From positions 1,550,001-1,614,000 of the forward strand of contig NZ_CP137920.1 of the NCBI RefSeq assembly GCF_033708015.1: a DNA stretch of 64,000 nt, read 5' to 3'. The position numbers were made by a program, and so were the translations under genes. The notes beneath the pieces were generated by a model. The model was not told where the DNA came from. It saw nothing but the letters and a program-made list of their open reading frames with translations, and did not search any database. Each line of letters opens with the position of its first letter. Position 1 is the stretch's first letter. Of this stretch, positions 46,945 to 58,400 are shown in pieces. The stretch comes from Proteus vulgaris (lineage in GTDB: Bacteria > Pseudomonadota > Gammaproteobacteria > Enterobacterales > Enterobacteriaceae).

Positions 46945-48186
46945 GTGTCTAAGCGTCGTGTAGTTGTGACCGGACTAGGCATGTTATCTCCTGTCGGTAA
47001 TAACGCAGAAGCTTCTTGGGAAGCTGTGTGTGCCGGACAGAGTGGTATCGGCCTTATCGAAGATTTTGACACCAGTCATCATGCGACTAAATTCGCTGGA
47101 TTGGTAAAAGATTTCAATCATGAAGATTATAATCTTTCGCGTAAAGACGCGCGTAAGATGGATCTTTTCATTCAATATGGTATTGCAGCTGGTGTGCAGG
47201 CCATTGCGGATTCAGGTCTTGAAGTAACAGAAGCCAATGCAAGTCGTATTGGAGCTGCTATTGGTTCTGGTATTGGTGGCTTAGGCCTTATCGAAGAAAA
47301 CCATACATCGATGATGAATGGTGGCCCTCGTAAAATTAGCCCATTCTTTGTACCTTCAACCATCATTAACATGGTTGCAGGGCATTTAAGCATTATGTAT
47401 GGTCTTCGTGGCCCTACAATCTCTATCGCAACAGCGTGTACTTCAGGTGTTCATAATATTGGACATGCTGCACGTATTATCGCTTATGGTGATGCAGATG
47501 CAATGCTGGCAGGCGGTGCCGAAAAAGCAACCACACCATTAGGTTTAGGGGGCTTTGGTGCTGTACGTGCATTATCAACACGTAACGATAACCCTCAAGC
47601 AGCTAGCCGCCCATGGGATAAAGATCGTGACGGTTTTGTATTAGGTGATGGTGCGGGTGTTCTTGTTCTCGAAGAGTATGAACACGCTAAAAACCGCGGC
47701 GCTAAAATTTATGCTGAAGTGGTTGGTTTTGGTATGAGCAGCGATGCTTATCACATGACTTCACCAGCAGAAAATGGCGAAGGTGGTGCGCTGGCAATGA
47801 CAAATGCACTGAAAGATGCGGGTATTGCCTCATCAGAAGTGGGTTATATCAACGCACACGGTACATCAACAAATGCTGGCGACGTTGCTGAAGCACAAGC
47901 AGTAGAAAACGTATTTGGCAAAGGCACTAATGTGTTAGTTAGCTCAACAAAATCGATGACAGGTCACTTATTAGGTGCTGCGGGTGCTATTGAGTCTATC
48001 TTTACTATCCTTTCATTGCGTGATCAAATTGTACCACCAACAATTAACCTAGATAATCAAGACGAAAATTGTCATCTTGATTTTGTTCCACATAAAGCTC
48101 GTAAAGTTGAGAACATGGAATATGCGCTATGTAACTCATTTGGCTTTGGTGGTACTAACGGTTCAATTCTCTTTAAACGCGTATAA
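46945..48186 (+). CDS. fabF: 3-oxoacyl-ACP synthase II
   Basis: FabF elongates acyl-ACP and controls temperature-dependent fatty-acid composition in E. coli. The 413-residue product starts at GTG 46945 ([18 protein letters not shown]) behind GGAGGA. The catalytic Cys is in [17 protein letters not shown] and the two His residues in [11 protein letters not shown] and [13 protein letters not shown]. It ends the fatty-acid part of the cluster, with a terminator after it. Confidence 0.97.
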   Translation: MSKRRVVVTGLGMLSPVGNNAEASWEAVCAGQSGIGLIEDFDTSHHATKFAGLVKDFNHEDYNLSRKDARKMDLFIQYGIAAGVQAIADSGLEVTEANASRIGAAIGSGIGGLGLIEENHTSMMNGGPRKISPFFVPSTIINMVAGHLSIMYGLRGPTISIATACTSGVHNIGHAARIIAYGDADAMLAGGAEKATTPLGLGGFGAVRALSTRNDNPQAASRPWDKDRDGFVLGDGAGVLVLEEYEHAKNRGAKIYAEVVGFGMSSDAYHMTSPAENGEGGALAMTNALKDAGIASSEVGYINAHGTSTNAGDVAEAQAVENVFGKGTNVLVSSTKSMTGHLLGAAGAIESIFTILSLRDQIVPPTINLDNQDENCHLDFVPHKARKVENMEYALCNSFGFGGTNGSILFKRV

Positions 48187-48218
48187 GCCGTTTTTTGTAG
48201 AAAGTTGAAATAATATTT

Positions 48219-48248
48219 AAAGGCCCAGGATTATTCTGGGTCTTTTAT
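48219..48248 (+). terminator. Terminator after fabF
   Basis: AAAGGCCCAG and CTGGGTCTTTT form a stem with one mismatch, followed by T-rich DNA. Confidence 0.72.
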
Positions 48249-48320
48249 TTTGTCCTTTTACTGCCAGTTGCTTTATCATGTGCAGGTTGATATCAATAAC
48301 ATAGATGTAAGGTGTGTTAG

Positions 48321-49148
48321 ATGTATTGGGTAAATGGACAACAGCAGCAAAATGTAGATGCCAGTGATCGCGCGATACAGTTTGGCGATGGCTGTTTCAC
48401 AACACTTGCTGTTAAGCAGGGTGATCCCATTTTGTTATCTGCACATATAAATCGCTTAAAACAAGGCTGTAATACGCTCTTTTTACCTCATCCTAATTGG
48501 TCTGAACTAAAAAAGCAGGTTATAGATATCGCCTCTCTGGCGCAAACACCCAGTGTTATTAAAATTATTATTAGTCGTGGTTATGGTGGGCGAGGATATT
48601 CTTCCCATGGATTTATAGCACCGACGGTAATCATGTCGTTGTCATCTTATCCTACTCATTATCTTCAACAGCAAAGTGACGGTATATCGCTAGGGATAAG
48701 TCCTGTTACCTTAGGGCAAAACCCTTTGTTGGCTGGGATCAAACATCTCAATCGTTTAGAACAAGTTCTTATCAAATACCATTTAGAAAAAACAGAATTT
48801 GATGATGTTTTAGTGTGTGATAATGACGGATATTTAGTTGAAGCTAATGCGGCGAATATTTTTTGGCGCAAAGGAAATCGGCTTTTTACGCCCAATCTGA
48901 CTAATTCAGGAGTCAATGGCATTATGCGTCAATCTATTTTTCAATTCGCTCAAAAAAAACATTGGGAAGTCGATATTGTGAGAGAAAAACCTGAAACACT
49001 TTATCAGGCTGATGAAATATGGTTAACAAATGCGTTGATGCCAGTGATCCCCGTTTCACAAATCACTTTTTCAGATGATAAGTGCTATCTCTATCCTAAT
49101 AGGGATTATTATCATGTTGTTTTACAACACAGTTCGTCACTTAAATAG
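48321..49148 (+). CDS. pabC: Aminodeoxychorismate lyase
   Basis: PabC, a pyridoxal-phosphate enzyme of fold type IV, cleaves 4-amino-4-deoxychorismate to p-aminobenzoate for folate synthesis. The 275-residue product starts MYWVNGQQQ with RAIQFGDGCFTTL. The PLP-binding Lys is in AGIKHLNRLEQVL, and VEANAANIFW and LTNALMPVIPV are the remaining family segments. It starts a sub-operon pabC-mltG-tmk-holB, as in E. coli. Confidence 0.94.
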   Translation: MYWVNGQQQQNVDASDRAIQFGDGCFTTLAVKQGDPILLSAHINRLKQGCNTLFLPHPNWSELKKQVIDIASLAQTPSVIKIIISRGYGGRGYSSHGFIAPTVIMSLSSYPTHYLQQQSDGISLGISPVTLGQNPLLAGIKHLNRLEQVLIKYHLEKTEFDDVLVCDNDGYLVEANAANIFWRKGNRLFTPNLTNSGVNGIMRQSIFQFAQKKHWEVDIVREKPETLYQADEIWLTNALMPVIPVSQITFSDDKCYLYPNRDYYHVVLQHSSSLK

Positions 49149-49165
49149 AATGTAATGAGTTATAA

Positions 49166-50188
49166 ATGAAGATAAAAAAAATAGTATGGATAGTTTTTTT
49201 TGCCTTATTGATTAGCCTTGGTGCAGTGGCATTGTATATGGTGCAACATATTCGGGGCTTAGAAGAAAATATTGTTGTAAAACAAGATGAAATGTTACTG
49301 ACTGTGCCAGCAGGAACTGGGCGTGTTGCCATGGAGCAACTATTAATAAAAAATAATCTGCTGAATGAAGGGGATTATTTTCAGATTTTATTAAAAGTCA
49401 AACCAGAATTAAGCCAATTTAAAGCAGGCACTTACCGTTTAACAAAAGGGATGACATTGCGTGATGTTTTACTGCTTATCAAGAGCGGTAAAGAGGCGCA
49501 GTTTTCTATCCGTTTTATTGAAGGCAGTCGTTTAAAGGATTGGCAATCTATTTTTGAGCAAGCACCTCAACTTGTGGCTGTCGCACACACGATGGATAGC
49601 GATAAGCTACGTCAAGAAATAGGAATAAAACCTGAAATTACTAATTTAGAAGGTTGGTTTGCACCTGATACTTACCATTACACGGCGGGCACGACCGACG
49701 TTGCAATTTTAAAACGTGCCTACCAGCAAATGGAAAAAACATTAGAAGAAGAGTGGATTAAACGCGATAGTGATTTACCGTATAAATCGGCTTATGAAAT
49801 GCTTATCATGGCATCAATCATTGAAAAAGAAACAGGTATTGATGCTGAAAGAACCAAGGTTGCATCTGTTTTTGTTAATCGATTAAAAACGAATATGCGA
49901 TTACAAACTGATCCAACGGTTATCTATGGTTTAGGTGATAAATATAGAGGTACGATTTATCGTAGTGATTTAAATGGCTACACACCGTATAACACGTATC
50001 AAATTGATGGCTTACCGCCAACACCAATAGCAATGCCAGGTGTCGCTTCAATTAGAGCTGCTGCACATCCAGCGGATACACGTTATCTCTATTTTGTTGC
50101 GGATGGAACGGGTGGTCATAAATTTTCAACTACACTCAATGAACATAATAAAGCCGTCGCACAATATCGACGCTTACAACAAAGATAA
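49166..50188 (+). CDS. mltG: Endolytic murein transglycosylase MltG
   Basis: MltG cuts nascent glycan strands at the inner membrane and so helps set peptidoglycan chain length. The 340-residue product has one N-terminal membrane helix (about residues 5-28), a LysM-like domain, and the YceG catalytic domain with the Glu in [15 protein letters not shown], followed by [10 protein letters not shown] and PTPIAMPG. It is 17 bases after pabC and two bases before tmk. Confidence 0.95.
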   Translation: MKIKKIVWIVFFALLISLGAVALYMVQHIRGLEENIVVKQDEMLLTVPAGTGRVAMEQLLIKNNLLNEGDYFQILLKVKPELSQFKAGTYRLTKGMTLRDVLLLIKSGKEAQFSIRFIEGSRLKDWQSIFEQAPQLVAVAHTMDSDKLRQEIGIKPEITNLEGWFAPDTYHYTAGTTDVAILKRAYQQMEKTLEEEWIKRDSDLPYKSAYEMLIMASIIEKETGIDAERTKVASVFVNRLKTNMRLQTDPTVIYGLGDKYRGTIYRSDLNGYTPYNTYQIDGLPPTPIAMPGVASIRAAAHPADTRYLYFVADGTGGHKFSTTLNEHNKAVAQYRRLQQR

Positions 50189-50190
50189 TT

Positions 50191-50838
50191 ATGAACAACA
50201 GTAAATTTATTGTAATTGAAGGACTTGAAGGCGCTGGAAAAACCAGCGCGATCCAAACGGTTATCGATACACTTAAAGATAAAGGTATCACCAACCTAGC
50301 ATTTACTCGTGAACCGGGTGGTACCCCCCTTGCAGAGAAATTACGGGAGCTTATCAAGCAAGGTATTGAAGGCGAAAAAGTCACGGATAAAGCTGAACTG
50401 TTGATGTTATATGCAGCGCGTGTTCAGCTTATAGAAAGCGTGATAAAGCCTGCGCTTGCGGAAGGTAAATGGGTTATTGGAGATAGACATGATCTCTCAT
50501 CACAAGCTTATCAAGGAGGCGGGCGCGGCTTAGATAAAGATCTGATGTTGTCACTTCGCAATACGGTGCTTGGTGATTTTCGCCCTGATTTAACCTTATA
50601 TCTTGATTTAGATCCGGCTATTGGTCTTGCTAGAGCGCGTGCACGCGGTGAGTTAGACCGAATTGAGAAAGAATCTATGGATTTCTTTTATCGCACTCGT
50701 GAACGTTATCAAGCATTGGCGAAAGATGATGAGACCATTATCACGATAGATGCCTCCCAATCGATTGAAAAAGTACAAGCAGATATCCGTCAAACATTAA
50801 CAGCGTGGCTCGTTCAGCAGGAAAATAAATCACTATGA
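50191..50838 (+). CDS. tmk: Thymidylate kinase
   Basis: Tmk phosphorylates dTMP to dTDP. The 215-residue product has the P-loop [10 protein letters not shown], the [17 protein letters not shown] substrate region and an Arg-rich lid ([14 protein letters not shown]). It overlaps holB by four bases (ATGA), so DNA precursor and polymerase genes are translationally coupled. Confidence 0.96.
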   Translation: MNNSKFIVIEGLEGAGKTSAIQTVIDTLKDKGITNLAFTREPGGTPLAEKLRELIKQGIEGEKVTDKAELLMLYAARVQLIESVIKPALAEGKWVIGDRHDLSSQAYQGGGRGLDKDLMLSLRNTVLGDFRPDLTLYLDLDPAIGLARARARGELDRIEKESMDFFYRTRERYQALAKDDETIITIDASQSIEKVQADIRQTLTAWLVQQENKSL

Positions 50839-51818
50839 ATTGGTATCCTTGGCTAAATCAGGCATATCGACAACTTATTAGCATGTATCAAGAAGGGCGA
50901 GGTCATCATGCTTTGCTTTTACATGCGATACAAGGCATGGGAGGAGAAGCGCTCTCTTATGGATTAAGTCGTTGGTTAATGTGCCAGAATAAACAGGGAT
51001 TAAAAAGTTGTAATGAATGTCATAGCTGTCGTTTGATGCTCGCTGAAACACACCCTGATTGGCATATTTTGCAGAGTGAAAAGGGTAAGTCCTCAATAGG
51101 TATTGAAGCAGTAAGAAAAGTCACTGAAAAGCTGGAGCATCATGCTCAACAAAGTGGTTTTAGAGTGGTTTGGATAAAAGACGTTGAAGCATTAACAGAA
51201 GCAGCAGCAAATGCATTGCTCAAAACGTTAGAAGAGCCACCTAAAAACACTTACTTTTTACTGAATTGCCAGCAACCGGAAGTGTTATTAGCAACATTGC
51301 GTAGTCGTTGTTTTTATTACCATTTAGCAACGCCAGATCTTCAACACGCAACGCACTGGTTACAGCAACAATTACCAAACATTCCTTATGCAAATAGTGT
51401 GACGGCATTAAATTTATCTCAGAACGCACCCGTTCTAGCGCTTTCATTATTGAAGGATGAGTGGAAAGAAAGAGACGCTTTTTGCCAAGCCTTATATGCA
51501 AGCATACAAAAACGTGATTTATATGCATTTTTGCCACAATTAAATCAAGATAATGCTGAACGTCGCTTGTATTGGTTATTATCACTGCTGCTTGATGCCT
51601 TAAAATACCAAACCAATGCACAAGTGTATTGTGTGAACCAAGATCAGCAAGCATTGATTATGGCGTTATCACAATGGTCTTCGGGTACTTTGTTATCCAT
51701 TATTGATGGTTGGAAACAGTGTCGTTATCAGTTAATGACTATTCCTGCATTAAATAGAGAGTTATTACTAGTAGAACAGCTGCTAGATTGGGAAAATCAG
51801 CTAGATACAAAAAATTAA
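50835..51818 (+). CDS. holB: DNA polymerase III subunit delta prime
   Basis: HolB is the stationary subunit of the clamp loader. The 327-residue product matches E. coli delta prime in [30 protein letters not shown] (a degenerate P-loop that does not bind ATP), the four-cysteine zinc module ([16 protein letters not shown]) and [17 protein letters not shown] with LLATLRSRC. It follows tmk with overlap. Confidence 0.95.
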   Translation: MNWYPWLNQAYRQLISMYQEGRGHHALLLHAIQGMGGEALSYGLSRWLMCQNKQGLKSCNECHSCRLMLAETHPDWHILQSEKGKSSIGIEAVRKVTEKLEHHAQQSGFRVVWIKDVEALTEAAANALLKTLEEPPKNTYFLLNCQQPEVLLATLRSRCFYYHLATPDLQHATHWLQQQLPNIPYANSVTALNLSQNAPVLALSLLKDEWKERDAFCQALYASIQKRDLYAFLPQLNQDNAERRLYWLLSLLLDALKYQTNAQVYCVNQDQQALIMALSQWSSGTLLSIIDGWKQCRYQLMTIPALNRELLLVEQLLDWENQLDTKN

Positions 51819-51893
51819 TTAGCTATATATTAATAATGATTTAGTTGTAATAAAAAACACTTATAAGTTGTACCAGATAAATGAGAGTAAGTT

Positions 51894-52679
51894 ATGTTTT
51901 TAGTTGATTCACACTGCCATCTTGACTGCTTAGATTATGAAAAATTGCATGAAAATATTGATGATGTTGTTAAAAAAGCACAGCAGCGTGATGTTCAATA
52001 TATGTTAGCGGTGGCAACAACTTTACCAGGTTTTAAGAGTATGCGTGAGCTAATCGGTAAACGTGACAATATCGCCTTTTCATGTGGGATCCACCCTTTA
52101 AATTTAGATGAAGGTCATGATATTGAAGCATTAGCACGTTTAGCTGCCGCACCTGATGTTGTTGCTTTAGGTGAAACAGGATTAGATTATTATTACCAAC
52201 AAGAAAATGCTGCGCTACAACGTGAAATTTTCCGTGAGCATATTCGTATTGGACGCCAAGTTAATAAACCCGTTATTGTGCATACACGCAGTGCTCGCGA
52301 AGATACGTTATCCATTTTAAAAGAAGAGAAAGTTCAAGATTGTGGTGGTGTTCTGCATTGCTTTACTGAAGATAAAGAGACTGCAACAGCATTACTTGAT
52401 CTTGGTATGTATATCTCTTTTTCCGGTATCGTGACATTTAGAAATGCGGAACAAATTAGAGAAGCTGCTCGTATTGTTCCTCTTGATAGAATTTTAGTTG
52501 AAACCGATTCCCCTTATTTAGCGCCAGTTCCTCATCGTGGAAAAGAAAATCAACCTGCTTATGTCCGAGATGTTGCAGAGTATATGGCTGTCTTAAAAGG
52601 GGTGAGTGTTGAAGAGTTAGCGCAACAAACAACACGCAATTTTGCTAAACTCTTTCATATTCAAAACTTACCTGCTTAA
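51894..52679 (+). CDS. ycfH: TatD-family metal-dependent hydrolase YcfH
   Basis: The 261-residue TIM-barrel protein has the TatD metal motifs: DSHCHLD at the N-terminus, ALGETGLDYYY, VIVHTRSA, VLHCFTED and VETDSPYLAP. Family members are 3' to 5' DNases or D-aminoacyl-tRNA deacylase-like enzymes; the cellular role of YcfH is not settled. It follows holB as in E. coli, with 75 bases between. Confidence 0.93.
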   Translation: MFLVDSHCHLDCLDYEKLHENIDDVVKKAQQRDVQYMLAVATTLPGFKSMRELIGKRDNIAFSCGIHPLNLDEGHDIEALARLAAAPDVVALGETGLDYYYQQENAALQREIFREHIRIGRQVNKPVIVHTRSAREDTLSILKEEKVQDCGGVLHCFTEDKETATALLDLGMYISFSGIVTFRNAEQIREAARIVPLDRILVETDSPYLAPVPHRGKENQPAYVRDVAEYMAVLKGVSVEELAQQTTRNFAKLFHIQNLPA

Positions 52680-52721
52680 TAGAATTAATCAGGGATTAAA
52701 ATAAATAATAAGGTGATGGAA

Positions 52722-53072
52722 ATGGCAGAAGAAACAATTTTCAGTAAAATTATTCGTGGTGAAATTCCAGCCAATATCGTTTTTCAAGATGATACAGTGA
52801 CTGCATTTCGTGATATTTCACCTCAAGCACCCACTCATATTTTAATTATTCCTAATAAACTTATTCCTACGGTAAATGATGTTACTGCGGAAGACGAGCA
52901 AGTATTAGGACACCTGTTTGTTGTTGCAGCAAAAATTGCACAACAAGAAGGTATTGCTGAAGATGGTTATCGCTTAGTCATAAATTGTAATAAACATGGT
53001 GGGCAAGAAGTTTTCCATATTCATATGCATTTACTTGGTGGAAAACCATTAGGGCCATTATTAAGCCAGTAA
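52722..53072 (+). CDS. hinT: Purine nucleoside phosphoramidase HinT
   Basis: HinT hydrolyses adenosine phosphoramidates such as lysyl-AMP. The 116-residue protein begins [17 protein letters not shown] and carries the HIT motif [12 protein letters not shown] 52722 is preferred over GTG 52713 and ATG 52716 because AAGG is eight bases upstream and it aligns with E. coli. It heads the hinT-ycfL-lpoB-thiK-nagZ-ycfP cluster. Confidence 0.96.
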   Translation: MAEETIFSKIIRGEIPANIVFQDDTVTAFRDISPQAPTHILIIPNKLIPTVNDVTAEDEQVLGHLFVVAAKIAQQEGIAEDGYRLVINCNKHGGQEVFHIHMHLLGGKPLGPLLSQ

Positions 53073-53111
53073 TTGATGTGATGCTAACAGCAGGATAACA
53101 GGAAGTCATAC

Positions 53112-53513
53112 ATGATAAGACAAGCTAAGGCCGTTTATTCATTACTTATCGCTGTATTTATGACGACATTGCTTTCAGGATGTTTATCATCTCATTCAGA
53201 TAATAAACTCTACTTCAATCGTCAACAGGCTATCATTATGGAGCCTTCAGTATTAGTGGTAGGCGTTGTTGCGGGTCAGCCAACTATTGAACACCACGCT
53301 AATGGTACAAAAGCGACAGTCATGTTATCAAATACACAATCTTATCCTGTTTCTATTCGCTATCGTTTTTATTGGTATAACGAACAAGGACTTGAAGTTT
53401 CCCCTGCTGGAAATGTAAATGATGTGACTATTCTTGGTGATGGTGATACCGAAATTAGTGGTGAGATACCAAATAAAACCATTAGTTATGTCAGAGTTTA
53501 TCTCTTTACTTAG
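53112..53513 (+). CDS. ycfL: YcfL-like lipoprotein
   Basis: The 133-residue product has a signal peptide with the lipobox LLSGC (about residues 20-24). The DUF1425 domain follows (SVLVVGVVAGQPTIEH, YRFYWYNEQGLEV, VTILGDGDTEISGEIP), predicted as a beta-sandwich. It is anchored in the outer membrane next to LpoB, with which it is always linked. The function is unknown. Confidence 0.92.
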   Translation: MIRQAKAVYSLLIAVFMTTLLSGCLSSHSDNKLYFNRQQAIIMEPSVLVVGVVAGQPTIEHHANGTKATVMLSNTQSYPVSIRYRFYWYNEQGLEVSPAGNVNDVTILGDGDTEISGEIPNKTISYVRVYLFT

Positions 53514-53530
53514 GATAAGGTAACACGAGC

Positions 53531-54112
53531 ATGAAAAGAGTTATATTTGTGGCAATGTCTGTGTTTTTATTAGCAGGTTGTCCATCAATGTTGCCACAAC
53601 AACCGCCTGCACCTGTTGAACCCGTTACACCTACAGAGCCAGTAGAGCCGCCTAAACCCATAGAGCCACCGATTGAAGTTGTGCCAACGCCACCTAAAAT
53701 CACGAGTATTAATTGGAATGCCGCTGTCACACCGTTAATTAGAGAAATGGCGGTGACTGATGATTTAGAGGCAGGTAAGCTTATCGTTGTTGATAATGTT
53801 AAAAACAATTCAGGTGGGAATATCCAAGCAGTAAATGCAACAAATACTATCATTGAATCAGTTAATAGTATTAGTGCATTGCAAACGGTGCCTTATGCGC
53901 AAATGATGTCAGCGCGAAAAGCGCTCGGTTTATCTGGTGAAGATAGCCTAGGTCTTCGTAGCGCAGCAATTGGCCTCGCCCGTTATTTAAAAGCGGATTA
54001 TATTTTATTCTCAACGGTTGATGGCAAAAAAGATAACCGTGTGATTAGTATGCAGTTAATGTCGGTTTCTTCTGGCGAGATCCTTTGGCATGGGCGCCAT
54101 AAGGTTGAATGA
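53531..54112 (+). CDS. lpoB: Penicillin-binding protein activator LpoB
   Basis: LpoB is an outer-membrane lipoprotein that reaches through the periplasm to activate PBP1b. The 193-residue product has a lipobox LLAGC, a Pro/Glu-rich flexible linker (about residues 24-55), and the C-terminal globular domain (NNSGGNIQAVNATNTI, RKALGLSGEDSLGLRSAA, GRHKVE end). The gene overlaps thiK by 23 bases. Confidence 0.95.
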   Translation: MKRVIFVAMSVFLLAGCPSMLPQQPPAPVEPVTPTEPVEPPKPIEPPIEVVPTPPKITSINWNAAVTPLIREMAVTDDLEAGKLIVVDNVKNNSGGNIQAVNATNTIIESVNSISALQTVPYAQMMSARKALGLSGEDSLGLRSAAIGLARYLKADYILFSTVDGKKDNRVISMQLMSVSSGEILWHGRHKVE

Positions 54113-54989
54113 TCCGCATTACTCGAGTTTGCTTAATGCCTTGCAAGCACTTTTCCCTGCAACGGCATTAAGTCAATGGAAAATCACTGCATTAGAAGGA
54201 TCTGGCGGTGGTGTTTTTCGTGTGCAGTGTGAACGTATTGACTGGGTCGCTCGCTATTATGGCGATGAAAAAAAATTGCTTTATGTACATGGAAAAAAAG
54301 AATACACCATTTTAAAACAGCTATCAGGCTCTCACTTATCACCTAAAGTTGCGACACGTTATAAAGCGTGGTTTTTTCTTTATTGGTTACAGGGTGAACA
54401 TCTTACCCACGAATCACTTTTTAGTACTTATTTAAAACCATTGGCTGAAAAAATAGCAATTCTCCATCAGCAGACACCGTTTGGCTTTCCTCTTAATTTA
54501 AAGCATGAGTTATTAATTTATTGGCAGGGTATTGATAGAAAACGCTTATCTGCTAAATGGTTACGCTTGCAACAATCTTTTTTACGCCAACCGCAATGCA
54601 ATCTCATAAAATACGCGCCTGCTCACATGGATTTGCATGTTGATAATATTCTTCTTAGTGATTCCGGTATAAAATTTATTGATTGGGAATATGCGGCCGA
54701 TATTGATACGGCGGATTCGTTGATGACATTCTTTGCAACAAATCAACTCAATGAATCGCAGCAAAACACGTTTTTGGATTATTATTATTCGTATCATTGT
54801 CATTATGCTCAACCCAAAGAGACGGATGTTCATTCTATGAGCGAGTTGAGAGAGCGTATTTTTTCAAGAGAACCATTCATTTTTTATATGATGCTAATGT
54901 GGTATGAAGTCCGTTGGCAACAAACAAAAGATGGATCATTTTTAATAATGTCTGAACCTTTACGTCGCTATTTCAGTCTGACGAATTAA
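54090..54989 (+). CDS. thiK: Thiamine kinase
   Basis: ThiK phosphorylates thiamine in the salvage pathway. The 299-residue protein of the choline/aminoglycoside kinase fold has the catalytic loop [15 protein letters not shown] and the metal-binding [13 protein letters not shown]. Sequence identity to E. coli seems modest, but position between lpoB and nagZ supports the assignment. The start at ATG 54090 lies inside lpoB; TTG 54105 is an alternative. Confidence 0.88.
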   Translation: MGAIRLNDPHYSSLLNALQALFPATALSQWKITALEGSGGGVFRVQCERIDWVARYYGDEKKLLYVHGKKEYTILKQLSGSHLSPKVATRYKAWFFLYWLQGEHLTHESLFSTYLKPLAEKIAILHQQTPFGFPLNLKHELLIYWQGIDRKRLSAKWLRLQQSFLRQPQCNLIKYAPAHMDLHVDNILLSDSGIKFIDWEYAADIDTADSLMTFFATNQLNESQQNTFLDYYYSYHCHYAQPKETDVHSMSELRERIFSREPFIFYMMLMWYEVRWQQTKDGSFLIMSEPLRRYFSLTN

Positions 54990-55027
54990 AGACATTATCT
55001 TGTCACAATTACAAAGAGAGGAATGTT

Positions 55028-56047
55028 ATGGGTCCAGTAATGCTTGATGTTGAAGGATATGAACTCGATAGTGAAGAGCGTGAAATTTTAAAGCATCCTC
55101 TTGTCGGTGGATTAATCCTTTTTACCCGCAACTTCCACGATGCTGAACAATTAAATGAATTAGTTCGTCAAATTCGTGATGCATCTCATGAGCGTCTTGT
55201 GATTGCAGTAGATCAAGAAGGGGGACGAGTACAGCGCTTCCGTGATGGTTTTACGCGTATACCTGCGGCCCAATCTTATGCGGCATTAAATGAAAGTTAT
55301 CAAGCGAGTCATTTAGCACAAGAAGCGGGATGGTTAATGGCATCAGAAATGATTGCCATGGACATTGATATCAGTTTTGCACCTGTGCTCGACTTAGGTC
55401 ATAACTGTATTGCCATAGGTGAGCGTTCTTTCCATGATTCACCTGAAATTGCAATGACAATGGCAGAGAGCTTTATTAAAGGTATGCGCTCAGCGGGTAT
55501 GAAATCAACAGGTAAACACTTCCCTGGGCATGGTGCTGTAAGGGCTGATTCGCATAAAGAAACACCTCGGGATGATCGCTCTTTAAATGACATTAGACAA
55601 CGTGATATGTCTATTTTTAAAGATTTTATTCAACGCCAGTTATTAGATGCGATTATGCCTGCTCATGTTATTTATTCTCAGGTTGATGAACGTCCTGCAA
55701 GTGGCTCATCGTACTGGTTGAAATCTATTTTACGTGAACAGTTAGGCTTCCAAGGTGTTATCTTCTCTGATGATTTATCAATGGAAGGTGCTGCCATTAT
55801 GGGGAGTTACGCGGAAAGAGCACAACGTTCACTAGATGCTGGTTGTGATATGCTTTTAGTGTGTAATAACCGAAAAGGGGCGGTGAGTGTGTTAGATAAC
55901 CTGTCCTCCGTCAAAGCAGAACGCATTTCCACATTGTACCATCACCGAGGTCGTTACACATTGAGTGAGCTACAAACCTCTGATCGTTGGAAAAAAGCGA
56001 ATCAGTTGCTGACTCAATTACAGGAGCAATGGCAGGAGCGAGCATGA
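55028..56047 (+). CDS. nagZ: Beta-N-acetylhexosaminidase NagZ
   Basis: NagZ removes GlcNAc from anhydro-muropeptides in cytoplasmic cell-wall recycling and so shapes AmpC beta-lactamase induction. The 339-residue glycosidase of family 3 starts [17 protein letters not shown] and has the catalytic loop [16 protein letters not shown] and the nucleophile region [11 protein letters not shown]. It overlaps ycfP by four bases (ATGA). Confidence 0.96.
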   Translation: MGPVMLDVEGYELDSEEREILKHPLVGGLILFTRNFHDAEQLNELVRQIRDASHERLVIAVDQEGGRVQRFRDGFTRIPAAQSYAALNESYQASHLAQEAGWLMASEMIAMDIDISFAPVLDLGHNCIAIGERSFHDSPEIAMTMAESFIKGMRSAGMKSTGKHFPGHGAVRADSHKETPRDDRSLNDIRQRDMSIFKDFIQRQLLDAIMPAHVIYSQVDERPASGSSYWLKSILREQLGFQGVIFSDDLSMEGAAIMGSYAERAQRSLDAGCDMLLVCNNRKGAVSVLDNLSSVKAERISTLYHHRGRYTLSELQTSDRWKKANQLLTQLQEQWQERA

Positions 56048-56589
56048 TTATATATTTACATGGTTTTGATTCCACGAGTCCTGGAAATCATGAGAAAATT
56101 TTACAGCTACAGTTTATTGATCCTGATGTCCGATTTTTAAGTTACAGTACGTTGCATCCTCGTCATGACATGCAGCATTTACTGAAAGAAACGGATAAAG
56201 TGATTAAATCCACAAAAGAGCCTGTATTAATTTGCGGTGTAGGATTAGGTGGATATTGGGCAGAGCGTATTGGTTTCTTATGTAATATTCGTCAGGTAAT
56301 GATTAATCCCAATCTTTTTCCTTACGAAAACATGACAGACAAAATCGACAGACCTGAAGAATATTTAGATATTGCAACGAAATGTATTAAAGATTTTCGT
56401 TCTAAAAATAAAGATAACGCTTTAGTGATCCTATCCCGTAATGATGAGGTTTTAGATAGTCAGCGTTCTGCTGATGAATTATCGCCTTATTACTCCGTCA
56501 TTTGGGATGAAGCGCAAACGCATAAATTTAAGAGTCTCTCTGAGCACCTATTTAAAATTAAAGCGTTTAATCGTAAAGAGTCAGACTAA
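56044..56589 (+). CDS. ycfP: YcfP (UPF0227) alpha/beta-hydrolase-like protein
   Basis: The 181-residue protein begins [18 protein letters not shown] and belongs to the UPF0227 family with an alpha/beta-hydrolase fold (nucleophile-elbow-like [14 protein letters not shown], where Gly replaces the usual Ser). ATG 56044 overlaps the nagZ stop; a longer upstream frame is inside nagZ. Its function is unknown. A terminator follows. Confidence 0.93.
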   Translation: MIIYLHGFDSTSPGNHEKILQLQFIDPDVRFLSYSTLHPRHDMQHLLKETDKVIKSTKEPVLICGVGLGGYWAERIGFLCNIRQVMINPNLFPYENMTDKIDRPEEYLDIATKCIKDFRSKNKDNALVILSRNDEVLDSQRSADELSPYYSVIWDEAQTHKFKSLSEHLFKIKAFNRKESD

Positions 56590-56601
56590 AGTAAAGTGTC
56601 T

Positions 56602-56634
56602 AAAATGGATGGCGTTTGTTCCATCCATTTTTTT
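56602..56634 (+). terminator. Terminator after ycfP
   Basis: AAAATGGATGG, loop CGTTTGTT, CCATCCATTTT and a T-run. It ends the hinT-ycfP cluster. Confidence 0.88.
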
Positions 56635-57021
56635 ATCTAACAAGCCAAATCCTCATACCATCTTTTCTACCTATCTCTTTTCAACATCTGTGTGGCTTCC
56701 TTATTTTTCACGACGGATTTTAATGCGCCTCTTATGCTTCTTTTTCTAGTTCATTGTATTAAATGATAAAAATAAATATCCTTATATTTTTTATGGTTAT
56801 TAGCTCTTCAGCAAAAGGCAAAAAGCGCTTATTTTCTTCAAAAAATAGATATGAATATTCAAATATTTTTGATATAAATCAATTTTGGTATGACCATCTT
56901 TCCAATTAACTTGCTTAAGAACAAAAATAACAGCCGAAACGATTTAACTGTCGTTATTTAAGTAGATTTCACTAAGGCTATTTAAATAACAACAGTAAAT
57001 ATCTTTATGGAGTGACGTTAA
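56635..57021 (+). promoter_or_regulatory. ndh upstream region with FNR box
   Basis: This region of nearly 390 bases has no gene; a short open frame across it is chance. It contains a perfect FNR box at 56869-56882 and AT-rich DNA up to the ndh ribosome site (GGAGTGACG). Confidence 0.7.
56869..56882. promoter_or_regulatory. FNR box upstream of ndh
   Basis: TTGATATAAATCAA is a perfect match to the FNR consensus TTGAT-N4-ATCAA. In E. coli FNR represses ndh without oxygen, and the same control is expected here. Confidence 0.82.
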
Positions 57022-58329
57022 ATGTCATTAAAAAAAATTGTTATTGTCGGTGGTGGTGCGGGTGGTTTAGAACTGGCAACCAAATTAGGCAATAAATTAG
57101 GGCGCAGCAAAAAAGCAGAAATCACCTTAGTGGATCGCAACAATAGTCATTTATGGAAACCCCTTTTACATGAAGTGGCAACGGGCTCTTTAGATGATGG
57201 TGTTGATGCTTTAAGTTATTTAGCACACGGCTATAATCATCATTTCAATTTCCAATTAGGCTCCTTAACAGGGCTTGACCGTGACCAAAAAAAGATAACA
57301 CTGGCTGCCATTTATAATGAAGAGCAAGAGCTACTCGTGCCTGAACGCACATTAGACTATGATATTTTAGTGATGGCATTAGGCAGTAAATCAAACGATT
57401 TTGGCACACCAGGCATCAAAGAAAACTGTATTTTCTTGGACAGTCCTCAACAAGCACATCGTTTCCATAATGAAATGTTGAATTTGTTTTTAAAATACTC
57501 AGCAGATAATAATGCACAAGAAGAAAATCGTAAGGTCAATATTGCGATTGTAGGTGGCGGTGCGACGGGGGTTGAGCTTTCAGCTGAATTACATAATGCA
57601 GTGCGTCAGCTTAATAGCTATGGATTAAAAAAATTAGCACCTTCAGCATTAAATATCACTTTAGTTGAAGCTGGAGAGCGCATCTTGCCTGCATTACCAG
57701 TGCGTATCTCTAGTGCTGCACATCAAGAATTAACAAAATTAGGTGTGCGAGTTATGACCAAAACGATGGTCACAAGTGCGGATGAAAGTGGATTAAATAC
57801 CAAAGAAGGTGAGCATATTGATGCTGACTTAATGGTGTGGGCAGCAGGCATTAAAGCGCCTGATTTTATGAAAGAGATTGCAGGCTTAGAGACTAACCGT
57901 ATTAACCAGCTAGTTGTTAAACCAACCTTACAAACAACCTTAGATGAGTCTATCTTTGCGATTGGTGACTGTTCTTCTTGTCCAAGAAAAGAAGGTGGTT
58001 TTGTTCCTCCACGAGCACAATCTGCACATCAAATGGCAAGTCGTTGTTATGGCAATATTTTAGCAATGTTAAAAGACAAACCACTAAAAGATTATGTGTT
58101 TACCGATCATGGTTCATTAGTTTCACTCTCTAAATTCAGTACTGTGGGGAGTTTGATGGGGAATTTGATGAAAGGGGACATGATGATCGAAGGACGCATA
58201 GCGCGGATTGTTTATATTTCTTTATATAGAATGCATCAGATAGCTTTACATGGTTATATCAAAACTGGGCTTATGATGTTAGTCGGATCAATCAACCGAG
58301 TTATTAGACCTAAACTAAAACTTCATTAA
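57022..58329 (+). CDS. ndh: NADH dehydrogenase II
   Basis: Ndh is the non-pumping, membrane-associated NADH:quinone oxidoreductase used in aerobic growth. The 435-residue flavoprotein has the FAD motif [16 protein letters not shown], the NADH motif [15 protein letters not shown], and AIGDCSSCP near the C-terminal FAD site. The C-terminal amphipathic stretch is expected to anchor it. A terminator follows at 58372. Confidence 0.96.
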   Translation: MSLKKIVIVGGGAGGLELATKLGNKLGRSKKAEITLVDRNNSHLWKPLLHEVATGSLDDGVDALSYLAHGYNHHFNFQLGSLTGLDRDQKKITLAAIYNEEQELLVPERTLDYDILVMALGSKSNDFGTPGIKENCIFLDSPQQAHRFHNEMLNLFLKYSADNNAQEENRKVNIAIVGGGATGVELSAELHNAVRQLNSYGLKKLAPSALNITLVEAGERILPALPVRISSAAHQELTKLGVRVMTKTMVTSADESGLNTKEGEHIDADLMVWAAGIKAPDFMKEIAGLETNRINQLVVKPTLQTTLDESIFAIGDCSSCPRKEGGFVPPRAQSAHQMASRCYGNILAMLKDKPLKDYVFTDHGSLVSLSKFSTVGSLMGNLMKGDMMIEGRIARIVYISLYRMHQIALHGYIKTGLMMLVGSINRVIRPKLKLH

Positions 58330-58371
58330 GTTATCTTTTGCCTCGCAAATAAGACAAAAGTTATCTTTTTT

Positions 58372-58400
58372 AACCCTCATATTATATGAGGGTTTTTTAT
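58372..58400 (+). terminator. Terminator after ndh
   Basis: AACCCTCAT, loop ATT, ATATGAGGGTT, then a T-run. Confidence 0.88.

Noticed and set aside
56474..56749. A 91-codon frame across the ycfP terminator
   Set aside because: It begins inside ycfP in another frame and runs through a strong terminator; no ribosome site or sensible protein.
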